A stretch of DNA of 10,895 bases from Candidatus Bathyarchaeota archaeon (GTDB taxonomy: Archaea > Thermoproteota > Bathyarchaeia > Bathyarchaeales > Bathyarchaeaceae): positions 840,551 to 851,445 of the forward strand of contig CP070828.1 of the NCBI GenBank assembly GCA_020344715.1. Reading direction: 5' to 3'. Positions 1-7,548 of this stretch are shown here, one piece after another; within the stretch, counting starts at the first letter, position 1, and each line of letters opens with the position of its first letter. A model generated the notes under the pieces. That model was not told where the DNA came from and did not search any database. It saw only the letters and a program-made list of their open reading frames with translations. The position numbers were made by a program, and so were the translations under genes.

Positions 1-57
1 AATGAAAGCTGCAATCAGAAGAACCTGACCAGAATTCCTTCTTTTGGGCACATCCAT
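1..57 (-). CDS. Pilin-like protein, N-terminal fragment (cut by window edge)
   Basis: The last base of the preceding gene's TGA is the first base of this ATG (TGATG), so translation is probably coupled. A GGGGTGG stretch lies upstream as a possible SD. The 19 visible residues begin MDVPKRRNSGQ and run into VLLIAAFI: a short basic leader, a Gly-Gln junction, then a hydrophobic stretch. This is the layout of an archaeal class III (PibD/EppA-type) prepilin signal, with predicted cleavage after Gly10, and it matches the RGQ junction of the neighbouring 139-aa protein. It is therefore probably another minor pilin or pilus accessory subunit of the same operon. The fragment is too short to say more. 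Confidence 0.7.
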   Translation of the reverse strand, partial: MDVPKRRNSGQVLLIAAFI

Positions 58-476
58 CAGTTTGACCACCCCAGCTGCAAACGTAGAATGAAAAATTGAA
101 CGGTTGTGTTTTGGCTCGCGCAAACATAGTCTACCAGAACTACTTCGTGACCCAGGTTCGCATTTTGAATAGCTTGAGAGTTCAATTTGTTCAAATCTTC
201 ATCGTAGACTGTGAGGTTGAATGAAACATCGATCGGCAGCAAAATGTCGAGAGACTGCTTGATAGCAGTCCAGTTGCCATAGGCAATCAGCTTTCCAAGC
301 TCACCATTAGTGTCCAACTTGATCAAAGCTTCCTGTCCGAAGTCGGCCAAGGATTTTGGCTTCACAAGATCTGGAGAAGATGGAAATATGACCGAACTGA
401 TCACTACCGCGGAAAATATGATTGCGATTGCCAAAAAGGCTTCAATGATGTTGATTTGTCCTCTGTTGTCAAACAT
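57..476 (-). CDS. Small type IV pilin-like protein (139 aa)
   Basis: The protein starts MFDNRGQINIIEAF, and the hydrophobic segment continues to about residue 30. Arg5-Gly6 followed by Gln7 is a class III prepilin cleavage site, and Glu12 sits early in the hydrophobic helix as in many type IV pilins. The remaining ~105 residues are a soluble domain with two NxT sequons (NLT, NTT), compatible with surface N-glycosylation. The ATG directly abuts the TAG of the upstream gene, and a GGAGGA SD lies inside that gene's end, so the start is well supported. Its place in the ATPase/platform operon suggests a minor or initiating pilin. The soluble domain is not recognised as a named family. Confidence 0.8.
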   Translation of the reverse strand: MFDNRGQINIIEAFLAIAIIFSAVVISSVIFPSSPDLVKPKSLADFGQEALIKLDTNGELGKLIAYGNWTAIKQSLDILLPIDVSFNLTVYDEDLNKLNSQAIQNANLGHEVVLVDYVCASQNTTVQFFILRLQLGWSN

Positions 477-1544
477 CTAAGCAGTTCCTCCCCATCGTGT
501 TACAATCTCGTAGAGCGCAAAGCCGAGGGTTACAATGCGGCTTTGTGAAACAACTATGGTTCCAGCTATGCTTTGGTCAAAATCCACGCCTGTCTGCAGA
601 GGCAATTGAGGATATGCAACCCACTCGGCGAAGGAGGAGGAACCCTGAAGTCCCGTGAGTACGATTATCATTGCACTTGGATCCATCAGGCTGGGAATGT
701 CATATTCTGCGCTCTGATCCCCTTGAACTCCTTTGGACAAACTGAAATTGTAGTTGAATGAGAAGACTTGTGCCGTCCAGATTTCCGTGCTAGGGTACGT
801 GAAAGACGCGTTCAAGATATGGTTTAGGGGGCTAAGGTTCAAGAAGGTCCTGTTGGGATGATAAGAGGGCGAGTTGTGAGCAAAAGCATAGACATTGAAG
901 GAGACGATCTGTTGATTTGCCTTTGCTTTGGCGAAGACCAGGAGCAGGGTTGTGCCATTTACTGAGTTAGGGACGTTGAAAACTAGTGAGCCGACCCCAT
1001 TAGAAGAGGTTGAAGACTTGGCGCTTTCCACGAAATGTTCGATAACGACATAGCCGCTCAAGTCGGCAGAAACCGGCAGTCCAGATTTTCTTGCCTCAAC
1101 TTCAAACTCGTAGGTTGTTTGCCCTCCTTGCGTTTGATTGGACACGAGACCGATTGACAGGTCAAACAAGGTTCTTATTTCGATCTGAAAAGCAACATCC
1201 ATGACGCCGAAGGATTGCCAGAGTTCGGAGTAGGTGAGCGAAAAAGCGTTCTCACTATTCAGACGTGAGATTTTGTCGATGTCGAGTTCATACGGGCGAG
1301 AAGCAGCTGTCTTGGCCAAGCCTAAACTGGATGGTGTGATCTGCCGCGTTTGCCCCCAGTTTGATGGTGTCCCAGTGTGAAGAAGCAGGTATGAAGCAAG
1401 CGACTGGAAGCGTTCGGCATCATTTTGATGAGACAAATCCTGCAAGTAGGGAGCCACTTGCTTGGATGTCCCCGCCATCGCTGACAAAACAAGTATAATC
1501 ATTATCGAACACGCGAGAAAAGTGTCAACGGAGGATGCCGGCAA
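477..1544 (-). CDS. Membrane-anchored extracellular pilus-operon protein (355 aa)
   Basis: One N-terminal hydrophobic segment (about residues 8-25) precedes a long, polar, beta-rich region. That region has many N-glycosylation sequons (NQT, NGT, NRT, NLS, NAS, NFS), so it is probably exposed outside the cell. No basic residue precedes the hydrophobic stretch, so it is not a clear class III prepilin signal; it resembles the short acidic/polar leader of the 150-aa protein in the same operon. The chosen start is TTG, preceded by a GGAGG SD about 9 nt upstream; no ATG fits better. The gene lies 12 nt after the platform-protein gene and abuts the next gene. The likely role is a pseudopilin-like or tip/anchor component. 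The family is not recognised. Confidence 0.75.
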   Translation of the reverse strand: MPASSVDTFLACSIMIILVLSAMAGTSKQVAPYLQDLSHQNDAERFQSLASYLLLHTGTPSNWGQTRQITPSSLGLAKTAASRPYELDIDKISRLNSENAFSLTYSELWQSFGVMDVAFQIEIRTLFDLSIGLVSNQTQGGQTTYEFEVEARKSGLPVSADLSGYVVIEHFVESAKSSTSSNGVGSLVFNVPNSVNGTTLLLVFAKAKANQQIVSFNVYAFAHNSPSYHPNRTFLNLSPLNHILNASFTYPSTEIWTAQVFSFNYNFSLSKGVQGDQSAEYDIPSLMDPSAMIIVLTGLQGSSSFAEWVAYPQLPLQTGVDFDQSIAGTIVVSQSRIVTLGFALYEIVTRWGGTA

Positions 1545-1556
1545 CGGAGGACCCTC

Positions 1557-3074
1557 CTACGTTGATCCCAACGTGTATAGACCCGCTAAGAAATGCTGAG
1601 AGAGCACAAGTGAAACATAAGCAGTGGCCGCTAGCATGGAGGAGTACTTGAACCCTGCCGCAAACGTGCCTTCGTTAATCTTGCCGATAAAAAACCCAGA
1701 CATCCAGCACTGAAGGATTATCCCAATTGAAAAGAGAGTAATCTGCTGTTGCATGACTTCAAATGATGGTTGAGCCATACCTGGAAGCGAAACCTGAGCG
1801 AGAACGTATATGGTCAAAGCCACAATCGTGGTCGTCAAGGCTATCAGAACGCTCCAGATGAAAGCCAAGATAATATAGGGTCTAAGCAGCGATCGCTTGT
1901 TTACCTCAATGTCCCTGTTTTTCTCCGAGTAGTCAGAAAGGATTTCCAGCGCAGTGGCAGATCCCCCTCCTACTTGAATCGTTTCCACCAGGATAAAAAA
2001 ATGGACGAGCACTGGCCAGCTCTGAATCTTCCTTCGAATATTCGCGAAGATCTTCTTCAGAGCAACTCCCCACTCTATTTGACTCCTAATGCGTTCCAAA
2101 AGCTCAGAGAATCTTCCGTACCCTCTTCGCTTTGACGCATGAATGATGCTCTTTACAGGAGATAAGCCGATCTTCCGTGCTTCTGTAACGTCTCGTAAAA
2201 AGCTCGGCATGCCATCTTCTGCGGCTAGATTCACGACTGCAATCTTATGATAAGCCAGAGCGGAAGGGACAGAAACAGCTATCAAGCAGATTGTGAAAAT
2301 CGCTGGCAGATTAACTATTTCAGTTATGAAGCGTACTTGAGGCACAAAAAGAACTAGTGAAAGGAACGCTGAAGCGGAGACAACAGGAACGATTATTTTG
2401 CGATATACAGCAACGAGAGAAATGAAGTTGCTCTTTCGGGCTTTGTGAGCAGCAATCATGAACATAACTGAAATCGAAGGCATGATCACAAATATTAAGA
2501 CGTAAACGAATGGTTGAGGAGCACTTGACGTGGCAGCACCAGACAGCGAGAGTTCGAAGATCGAAGTCGAAGATATCACGACGTACAGGATGTACGTGCA
2601 AAGCGTCACTATCAACATGACAGCATAAGCCTCAACTAGCGTTCCCAATTTTTCGATTGATCGTGTTGCGGACGCGCTCTGGACTTCTAAGATTGACCGT
2701 AACTTGCTCTTCAGAAAGCTGACAACGTTGCCTCCGCTTCGAACCGAAGATACAAACCCGGCTAGGAAGTCTTGATAGGTTTTCGAAGTGGCTTCGTCAG
2801 CCTTTCTATGCATGACAGTCAAAGGGTCGTATCCTAAGACTTCTACTTGTCGAACTATGTCTTCAGCGTCTTTCTGGATTCCAGGCAAGAGATGAACGTC
2901 ACGCATTTTTTTCCAACTCTCATACATGGTGACGCCGCTTGCAGCCAAGGTGGTAAACATCATCACTGCAAAGGGTAGCTCTCGGTCAATTTCACCATGT
3001 TTTCGTCCCGAAAACAGGTCGAGCATCCGACCGAAGATCTTGCCTGCGCCCCCAGTTTTCAACAAAGCTATCAC
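1557..3074 (-). CDS. Type II/IV secretion F-family platform protein, TadC/ArlJ-like (505 aa)
   Basis: This polytopic membrane protein contains two T2SSF-type regions, roughly residues 34-168 and 290-465. Each has a cytoplasmic helical part followed by transmembrane helices. Hydrophobic segments are visible near 146-170, 187-208, 228-248, 253-276, 399-425, 445-463 and 478-494. Archaeal ArlJ/TadB-TadC proteins form the inner-membrane platform that couples the assembly ATPase to pilin extraction and polymerisation, and the length fits the duplicated archaeal form. The GTG start overlaps the ATPase stop codon as GTGA, the usual arrangement for these partners and a sign of translational coupling. 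There are too few diagnostic residues to choose between archaellum, pilus and secretion subtypes by eye. Confidence 0.9.
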   Translation of the reverse strand: MIALLKTGGAGKIFGRMLDLFSGRKHGEIDRELPFAVMMFTTLAASGVTMYESWKKMRDVHLLPGIQKDAEDIVRQVEVLGYDPLTVMHRKADEATSKTYQDFLAGFVSSVRSGGNVVSFLKSKLRSILEVQSASATRSIEKLGTLVEAYAVMLIVTLCTYILYVVISSTSIFELSLSGAATSSAPQPFVYVLIFVIMPSISVMFMIAAHKARKSNFISLVAVYRKIIVPVVSASAFLSLVLFVPQVRFITEIVNLPAIFTICLIAVSVPSALAYHKIAVVNLAAEDGMPSFLRDVTEARKIGLSPVKSIIHASKRRGYGRFSELLERIRSQIEWGVALKKIFANIRRKIQSWPVLVHFFILVETIQVGGGSATALEILSDYSEKNRDIEVNKRSLLRPYIILAFIWSVLIALTTTIVALTIYVLAQVSLPGMAQPSFEVMQQQITLFSIGIILQCWMSGFFIGKINEGTFAAGFKYSSMLAATAYVSLVLSQHFLAGLYTLGST

Positions 3075-4672
3075 CGTTCGAGACTGTTGGACGGTTCAAA
3101 ATGCAAGACGCTTGGATTGTGATAGTACTTGCTTAGAATCCGGTTGACACTCCGATAGTCTCTTATGTTGTGCTCCACCATACTTAGTAACACTTTCTTG
3201 CGGTATTCAAACTCATCAATCAACCGCTCTAGAGACGTGTCCAGCCTCTTGGCCACGCGTTTGAACAGGATGCTTTCTTCTAGTTTTTCTCCGAAAATGT
3301 CGGTTGAAGCATTCCAATCAAACACGTCAACCGTCGAATTGGCGTTTTTTATTTCAGAGACTTGCACAAACTTTCTACTTGACAATTTTCTGCCCGAATC
3401 CAGGAAAACCGGCGTTCGTACATGTCTCACAACAATTACGCAATTCATTAGCGTTATAATCGATTCGGGAATATTCATTGGAGGCTGCGTTAGCCTCTTG
3501 ACGGCAGTTTCAACATCATCAGCGTGCATTGTGCAGAGTCCCCCGTGCCCTGTCCCGAGTGCTTGAAAAAGCACGTAGGCTTCTTCCCCCCGTATTTCGC
3601 CCACAATAATTAGATCTGGGCGATGTCTTACTGCTGATTTGATGAGATCATAGAGAGCTATTTCACCTTCCCTTTCGGCTCCAAAACCTGATCGTGCGAT
3701 TGTTGAGGTCCAGTTTTCATGCGGTAGATTGATCTCGGCTACTTCTTCAACTGTGATTAGCTTGTAGCTGGGGCGAATCAAGCACGCAATTGCGTTTAGT
3801 GCCGTGGTTTTGCCAGCACCCGTAGCTCCTACGATCATAATCGGCATCTTGTTTTCGACCAGAAGCCACAGATAAGCTGCCATAGATTCATTCAGCGTCT
3901 CGTTCGCAATCAAATCAACAATAGTAAAGGGGTCTTTGCGGAATTTCCTTATAGTGAAACTAGTTCCTGATGGAGTCGTTTCTTTTCCATATGACACGGC
4001 CAAACGATGCTTGCCGGGCAAGGTTACGTCTACGATTGGAAAAGCAATGCTTACGTGCTTTCCAGCCTTGTGGACAATTTTCATGACAAAATCATTTAGC
4101 TCTTCTTCCGCACTGAAGAAAGTGTTGGTTTTAATGTTCTCGTGAATCCTGTGCCACAGAAAGATTGGCTTGTTGATGCCACCGCAACTTATGTCTTCAA
4201 CGTACGGGTCATGCATCAACGGATCAATCCTTCCATAGCCTACGATGTTTCGTTCCAAGTAGTACTGGATTTTCCGGGTGCCGATCGGTGAGATTCCCAT
4301 AAATGCCCTAGGATGATTGGAGGCGATTATCGGCAGCTGCCGATGAAAAGATGTGTCTAGACTCTCATCTCCGTCGGGCGCTTTCAGTTCATATTCTAAC
4401 ACGTTTCGCATGCGTTCGTAGGCTGCTCTTTCCTCTTTTTCCAGCGGAAGCTCATCAACTATGTAGAAGAGCTCAGCAGTGACCTCGTTTTGGACGATTG
4501 ACGCGTAGGAGAACGGTGGTTTCAAAGGATAAGTTTCTATTTCACTGTATCCTTCTGGTGGTCCATGGCGCTTGAGACCCAGGTGACCGACTAGAGCTTC
4601 CATTGAAGGCTCAGCAGAAGAATCTTCCGTCGGCTGTTGATTTCCTTTCTTTGGGTTTGCCTTGAACTTCAT
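3071..4672 (-). CDS. Type II/IV secretion system (pilus assembly) ATPase, GspE/VirB11/ArlI superfamily (533 aa)
   Basis: This is the cytoplasmic motor ATPase that powers pilin polymerisation together with the platform protein. Walker A is GATGAGKTT at residues 282-290. The Asp-box region ITVEEVAEINLPH is near 306-318, Walker B with the catalytic glutamate is DLIIVGEIRG at 353-362, and the His-box GTGHGGLCTMHAD is at 373-385. The N-terminal domain carries the family signature around 150-175 (DPLMHDPYVEDISCGG), and residues 1-30 are a charged, probably disordered leader. All catalytic motifs are intact and the length is normal for archaeal ArlI/TadA-like ATPases. An AGGAGG SD precedes the ATG. 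The Cys-X8-Cys zinc motif of bacterial GspE is not seen. The subtype (pilus or secretion) is inferred from the surrounding pilin-like genes. Confidence 0.95.
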   Translation of the reverse strand: MKFKANPKKGNQQPTEDSSAEPSMEALVGHLGLKRHGPPEGYSEIETYPLKPPFSYASIVQNEVTAELFYIVDELPLEKEERAAYERMRNVLEYELKAPDGDESLDTSFHRQLPIIASNHPRAFMGISPIGTRKIQYYLERNIVGYGRIDPLMHDPYVEDISCGGINKPIFLWHRIHENIKTNTFFSAEEELNDFVMKIVHKAGKHVSIAFPIVDVTLPGKHRLAVSYGKETTPSGTSFTIRKFRKDPFTIVDLIANETLNESMAAYLWLLVENKMPIMIVGATGAGKTTALNAIACLIRPSYKLITVEEVAEINLPHENWTSTIARSGFGAEREGEIALYDLIKSAVRHRPDLIIVGEIRGEEAYVLFQALGTGHGGLCTMHADDVETAVKRLTQPPMNIPESIITLMNCVIVVRHVRTPVFLDSGRKLSSRKFVQVSEIKNANSTVDVFDWNASTDIFGEKLEESILFKRVAKRLDTSLERLIDEFEYRKKVLLSMVEHNIRDYRSVNRILSKYYHNPSVLHFEPSNSLER

Positions 4673-4676
4673 TGTT

Positions 4677-5129
4677 CTAGCCTCCTATGGAACTGAGATT
4701 AAGCTGAGGAGTTGAACCGTTCATGTAGGATTCTAGAATTGCCGGTCCGTATCCTCCGACAAAATGGCCTGATGCGGAAGTTCCTTGAGGAAGGAAGACC
4801 CGGTAGCTTGCTGCTTCCTCACTCTTTTGACCCAGTGAACCTTCCAACCATGCGGCCGACGAGTCGCTGCAGGCGCGTAGCCAGTATTGATGAGAGCCGA
4901 TTGTTGTAGGTAGTTGGAGAAAAACCTTTGTTGAGGATTTGGTTGTGGTGGCAATCGTTAGAAGTTCATTTCCTTTCGACGCGAGATGATTGAGCAGATT
5001 TCTCAGCTGCTCCGCTTCAGGGATGGCTCTAAGTGAGGTGGTGTAGGCGTTGAGTGTGGCTATTAGAATGGTGCTGACGGCAGCTAGCGCAACGAAAGTA
5101 TAGATGTGACCGGAGACAATTGAGGGCAT
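4677..5129 (-). CDS. Small membrane-anchored pilus-operon protein (150 aa)
   Basis: It has one N-terminal hydrophobic helix (about residues 9-29), then a helical stretch rich in Leu/Glu/Asn (35-60) and a small C-terminal domain with sequons NGS and NLS. The leader contains Ser-Gly at 6-7 just before the hydrophobic segment but no basic residues, so processing by the prepilin peptidase is possible rather than evident. The ATG is supported by a strong SD, GGTGGTGAT, ending 3 nt upstream. It lies 4 nt after the 279-aa gene and 4 nt before the ATPase gene. Size and topology fit a minor pilin. The family is not recognised. Confidence 0.75.
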   Translation of the reverse strand: MPSIVSGHIYTFVALAAVSTILIATLNAYTTSLRAIPEAEQLRNLLNHLASKGNELLTIATTTKSSTKVFLQLPTTIGSHQYWLRACSDSSAAWLEGSLGQKSEEAASYRVFLPQGTSASGHFVGGYGPAILESYMNGSTPQLNLSSIGG

Positions 5130-5133
5130 GCAA

Positions 5134-5973
5134 TCACCACCGTAAGGTTTCCATCTTCACGTGGCAAATTATGGTCTCTAGGTTGACTATGGCGCCTTGC
5201 GGGCTACCTGCAATAGGTAAGGAGATTTCATCACCATGTCCATCGAGACTTGCCTTTATTAGAAGAGATGATATTGGGTTAGAGAAGTTGTAGCTCTGCC
5301 AATTGGAAGCGACGCTCAGGCAAGACGCTTTGAGACGGAAGCTTCCAAGTCGCGTTACGCTCTGCGACGAATTGAAGTTGACAATACAAACCCGCAGGTT
5401 GTTGATGGGTTTTCCATCGCTTGCACCAGTGACCGCGGAGCTGACTGAAGGTCGATATGAAAGCGCTATTTCGTAGTGGCTTTCTATGTTCTGGGAAACG
5501 CTAAGTTGAGTAGTTGTAGACCAGCTTTGGTTTACAATGGCACGGTTGTCTCCAACCAGGAAGAAGCTGTTTTGTGTCTCTGAAGAGGGTAATTGGTATA
5601 CGATCTTCCCTATCGAGCTGTTGAAAAAGACAACCTTAAAAGAAGAATCGTCTGTCAGATTCAGAACTAGTCTTCTCGCTATTGGTTCAACTTGGAACTC
5701 TCCTCCAAAATTTCCGAACTCATAAAAATGGGAAGCCCCAGGAGACCATGCCACAAAACTAATGATCTTTTCCAATGAGAGCATTTCTTGCTCTGCACCT
5801 GAGACTTTGAATGCTTGGGTTTTCATATTAATTCTGATGATTGAAAAATAGTAGGTGGCAGAAATCAGAACAATCAACGAAACGAAAAGCATCAGAAAAG
5901 TGACAGGAAGACTCATCCCTCGCTGAGAAGAGAGCAAGCTTGGCGAATCTTCATTTCGTCTGTATTCTTTCAT
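5134..5973 (-). CDS. Pilin-like protein with class III signal, first gene of pilus operon (279 aa)
   Basis: A 19-residue polar leader ends in SSQRG and is followed by MSLPVTFLMLFVSLIVL, a hydrophobic helix to about residue 45. Cleavage is predicted after Gly19 by a class III prepilin peptidase. The ~230-residue remainder is a beta-rich, probably extracytoplasmic domain with several sequons (NLT, NSS, NQS, NFS). The ATG is the first possible start because a TGA precedes it directly in frame. The leader upstream is long, about 90-115 nt depending on the real transcription start. It contains a stem-loop (6004-6041) and is preceded by the operator at 6091-6111. It is probably a minor or pseudo-pilin; the soluble domain is not recognised. 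Confidence 0.8.
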   Translation of the reverse strand: MKEYRRNEDSPSLLSSQRGMSLPVTFLMLFVSLIVLISATYYFSIIRINMKTQAFKVSGAEQEMLSLEKIISFVAWSPGASHFYEFGNFGGEFQVEPIARRLVLNLTDDSSFKVVFFNSSIGKIVYQLPSSETQNSFFLVGDNRAIVNQSWSTTTQLSVSQNIESHYEIALSYRPSVSSAVTGASDGKPINNLRVCIVNFNSSQSVTRLGSFRLKASCLSVASNWQSYNFSNPISSLLIKASLDGHGDEISLPIAGSPQGAIVNLETIICHVKMETLRW

Positions 5974-6003
5974 TCAACGCACTCAGCTTCGGTGATGAGG
6001 ACT

Positions 6004-6041
6004 AGAGAAATCCAGCTAGGCCAAGTGACTGGTCTTTCTCT
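6004..6041 (-). promoter_or_regulatory. Stem-loop in leader of pilus operon
   Basis: The arms AGAGAAA (6004-6010) and TTTCTCT (6035-6041) pair over 7 bp. A small asymmetric internal loop follows, then a second 4-bp stem, CCAG (6012-6015) with CTGG (6029-6032), closing a 13-nt loop. On the transcript it sits 30-70 nt before the first start codon. It could shape translation or stability of the operon mRNA. It is modest in stability and could be fortuitous. Confidence 0.35.
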
Positions 6042-6090
6042 CCTTTTCCACTCGAATGATTTCTGTCAAGATAATGGTTAAGATGATTTG

Positions 6091-6111
6091 TGTGTAGAAC
6101 AGTACTACACA
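6091..6111 (-). promoter_or_regulatory. Putative operator, copy 1 (pilus operon)
   Basis: The two 7-nt arms TGTGTAG and CTACACA are perfect reverse complements separated by 7 nt. The site lies 118 nt upstream of the 279-aa gene. Read on the minus strand it is followed directly by CAAATCATCTTA, an A/T-rich stretch that could hold the TATA element. The 36 bases around it nearly match those around copy 2. It is one of four copies in the window. Confidence 0.8.
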
Positions 6112-6152
6112 TTTGAATACCCACGCGCAGTCTAGACTGCAACAATCAGTTG

Positions 6153-6176
6153 AAAAAAAATGGAAAGAAGAAAAAA
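6153..6176 (-). terminator. U-run terminator of first pilin gene
   Basis: Downstream of the pilin TAG, the minus strand carries T6 (6176-6171) and then T8 (6160-6153) without a strong hairpin, as expected for archaeal intrinsic termination. It separates the pilin gene from the operator of the pilus operon. Confidence 0.65.
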
Positions 6177-6192
6177 GGGGAGGGCTGCTTCA

Positions 6193-6762
6193 CTAAGAAG
6201 CGGCTTCGACGTTTGACTCTTTGTAGTATTGAGCGTTTGCAGTAAAGATGGTCACGCCTAGAGTTACGCCGATGTCGTTGACTGACAAGCTGTCAGGATT
6301 CGTCATGTAGACAATCATGCTCCAGCCGGATTTGAGAATCATGTCGTTTCCAGCTGTACCTTGACTTAGTCCGTAAGTTGCTGTTCCCAGTGTCACGGTT
6401 AGACCCGTCAAATTCCCGCTCGCGTTTGGGGTGACATAGGTTAAGTCGGGTGAAATTGCATCCTGTGTCTTGTTGTAGTAAACGGTGTCCCACTCGCTTT
6501 GTTGGCCGCGCACAGCGATTTTGTCTAAGACCAGGTCACGTCCACCGGTGTTTATGATGAGGAAAGCAGCTTCGCTGAAGGTCGTTCCATTGTGCCAGAA
6601 GTGCAGTTTGGTCACTTGAATACTCTCTTCTTGAACCCTAGTCGTCGTCACATTGATCGCGTAGAAAGTAACGACAGTCGCCAGCAGCACAGAAACCACT
6701 AGGATTATCAATGTCGTCACAACGGTGCTGAGCCCTTTTCTACTCTTTAAGAGACTTTTCAT
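6193..6762 (-). CDS. Major type IV pilin candidate A (189 aa)
   Basis: The leader MKSLLKSRKG is strongly basic and is followed by LSTVVTTLIILVV and a hydrophobic helix to about residue 36. Cleavage by the archaeal prepilin peptidase is expected after Gly10, giving a typical pilin N-terminal assembly helix. The head domain is beta-rich, with sequons at Asn37, 58, 97, 113 and 117, suggesting a glycosylated surface filament subunit. A GGAG SD about 8 nt before the ATG supports the start. It has its own operator (6819-6839) and is followed by a U-run, so it can be expressed more strongly than the assembly operon. It is paralogous throughout to candidate B, with the helix nearly identical. An archaellin is the alternative, but no archaellum accessory genes are present. 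Confidence 0.88.
   Translation of the reverse strand: MKSLLKSRKGLSTVVTTLIILVVSVLLATVVTFYAINVTTTRVQEESIQVTKLHFWHNGTTFSEAAFLIINTGGRDLVLDKIAVRGQQSEWDTVYYNKTQDAISPDLTYVTPNASGNLTGLTVTLGTATYGLSQGTAGNDMILKSGWSMIVYMTNPDSLSVNDIGVTLGVTIFTANAQYYKESNVEAAS
6626..6681. repeat. 56-bp exact repeat inside pilin A (partner at 7350-7405)
   Basis: Positions 6626-6681 and 7350-7405 are identical base for base, including all synonymous positions, and encode residues 28-46 of both pilins (ATVVTFYA to VQEE). Flanking codons differ at third positions while the protein stays conserved, so the tract suggests recent gene conversion or a partial duplication. Confidence 0.9.
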
Positions 6763-6818
6763 TTTTTTCTCTCCGTTTGATGGCGAGAGTTGTGCATCTT
6801 AAGACATAAGATAATTTG

Positions 6819-6839
6819 TGTGTAGAACAATACTACACA
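6819..6839 (-). promoter_or_regulatory. Putative operator, copy 2 (pilin A), with adjacent TATA-like element
   Basis: Perfect arms TGTGTAG and CTACACA flank AACAATA. The site is 57 nt upstream of the pilin A ATG. On the minus strand the arm is followed by CAAATTATCTTATG (6805-6818), whose AAATTATCTTA is the best TATA candidate. From there transcription would start about 20-25 nt before the ATG. Confidence 0.82.
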
Positions 6840-6900
6840 TTCAAAGACGAGTTCACATTCTATACCTAGCGGAAGTAGCCTGACCAACTTGTGAAGAAAC

Positions 6901-6917
6901 CAAAGAAAAAAGAGAAG
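6901..6917 (-). terminator. U-run terminator of second pilin gene
   Basis: The minus strand reads CTTCTC then T6 (6911-6906) within 20 nt of the TAA of pilin B, with no notable hairpin. It makes pilin B a probable single-gene transcript. Confidence 0.55.
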
Positions 6918-6922
6918 GTAAG

Positions 6923-7486
6923 TTAGATCGAAGCTTCCACGTTTGTCTCTTTGTAGTATTGGGCGTTCGCAGTGAAAAGGGTCACACCTACAGTAACACC
7001 TATGTCGCTCACCGATATGCTGTCAGGATCTGTAACGTAGACAATCAAACTCCATCCGGACTTCAAGATGAGATCGCTGCTTGCTTGAACGAGGGTGTAA
7101 GTTGTTGTATCGAGAGTGACAGTTCCCCCTAGAAGCGTGCCATTTGGGTTTGGAGCGACATAATACAAATCGGGCGAAATCGCATCGTTAGTTTTGTTGT
7201 AGTAAACCATTGACCATGGTGATTCTTGGCCGCGCACAGCGATTTTGTCTATGACAAGGTCTCGGCCACCAGTGTTGATTACTAGAAATGCGGCTTCTGA
7301 ATAGGTTGTGCCGTTGTGCCAGAGATGTTGCTTGTAGATCTGCAAGCTTTCTTCTTGAACCCTAGTCGTCGTCACATTGATCGCGTAGAAAGTAACGACA
7401 GTCGCTAACAAAACAGCGACTACTAGAATGATCAAGGTAGTTACAACAGTGCTCAGTGCTTTCCGGTCTTTCATGAACCGTTTCAT
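6923..7486 (-). CDS. Major type IV pilin candidate B (187 aa)
   Basis: It is a paralogue of pilin A with the same layout. The basic leader MKRFMKDRKA is followed by LSTVVTTLIILVV and a hydrophobic helix to about residue 36. Cleavage is predicted after Ala10, where the paralogue has Gly. The head domain has sequons at Asn37, 58 and 97 and an NGT near residue 115. The region around residues 65-85 (SEAAFLVINTGGRDLV) is nearly identical to pilin A, while loops around 88-135 differ. A near-ideal SD, GAGGTGA, lies 7 nt before the ATG. It has its own operator at 7549-7569. The two pilins may form a mixed filament or be alternative subunits. It shares 56 identical bases with pilin A. Confidence 0.88.
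   Translation of the reverse strand: MKRFMKDRKALSTVVTTLIILVVAVLLATVVTFYAINVTTTRVQEESLQIYKQHLWHNGTTYSEAAFLVINTGGRDLVIDKIAVRGQESPWSMVYYNKTNDAISPDLYYVAPNPNGTLLGGTVTLDTTTYTLVQASSDLILKSGWSLIVYVTDPDSISVSDIGVTVGVTLFTANAQYYKETNVEASI
7350..7405. repeat. 56-bp exact repeat inside pilin B (partner at 6626-6681)
   Basis: This is the second member of the direct repeat shared by the two pilin genes. It lies at the same codon positions (28-46) in the same orientation, about 0.7 kb away, so recombination between the copies could delete or fuse pilin genes. Confidence 0.9.
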
Positions 7487-7548
7487 CGATTGTTCACCTC
7501 GAATTTCTTTCTAATGAAGGAAAGAATGAAGTGAAGTAATAGAATTCG

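Noticed and set aside
573..4145. Several plus-strand open frames opposite the pilus operon (for example 1770-2135 and 3165-3566)
   Set aside because: They are antisense to well-supported genes with clear family motifs, have no recognisable domains, and their composition is what an opposite-strand shadow gives.
5991..6040. A GTGATGA sequence resembling the C box of a C/D guide RNA
   Set aside because: No CTGA D or D' box lies at the required 10-12 nt spacing, so the match is isolated; a stem-loop explains the region better.
6193..7486. Calling the two pilins archaellins
   Set aside because: The N-terminal leader is compatible, but no archaellum accessory genes are present, and the STVVTTLI helix differs from the usual archaellin pattern.
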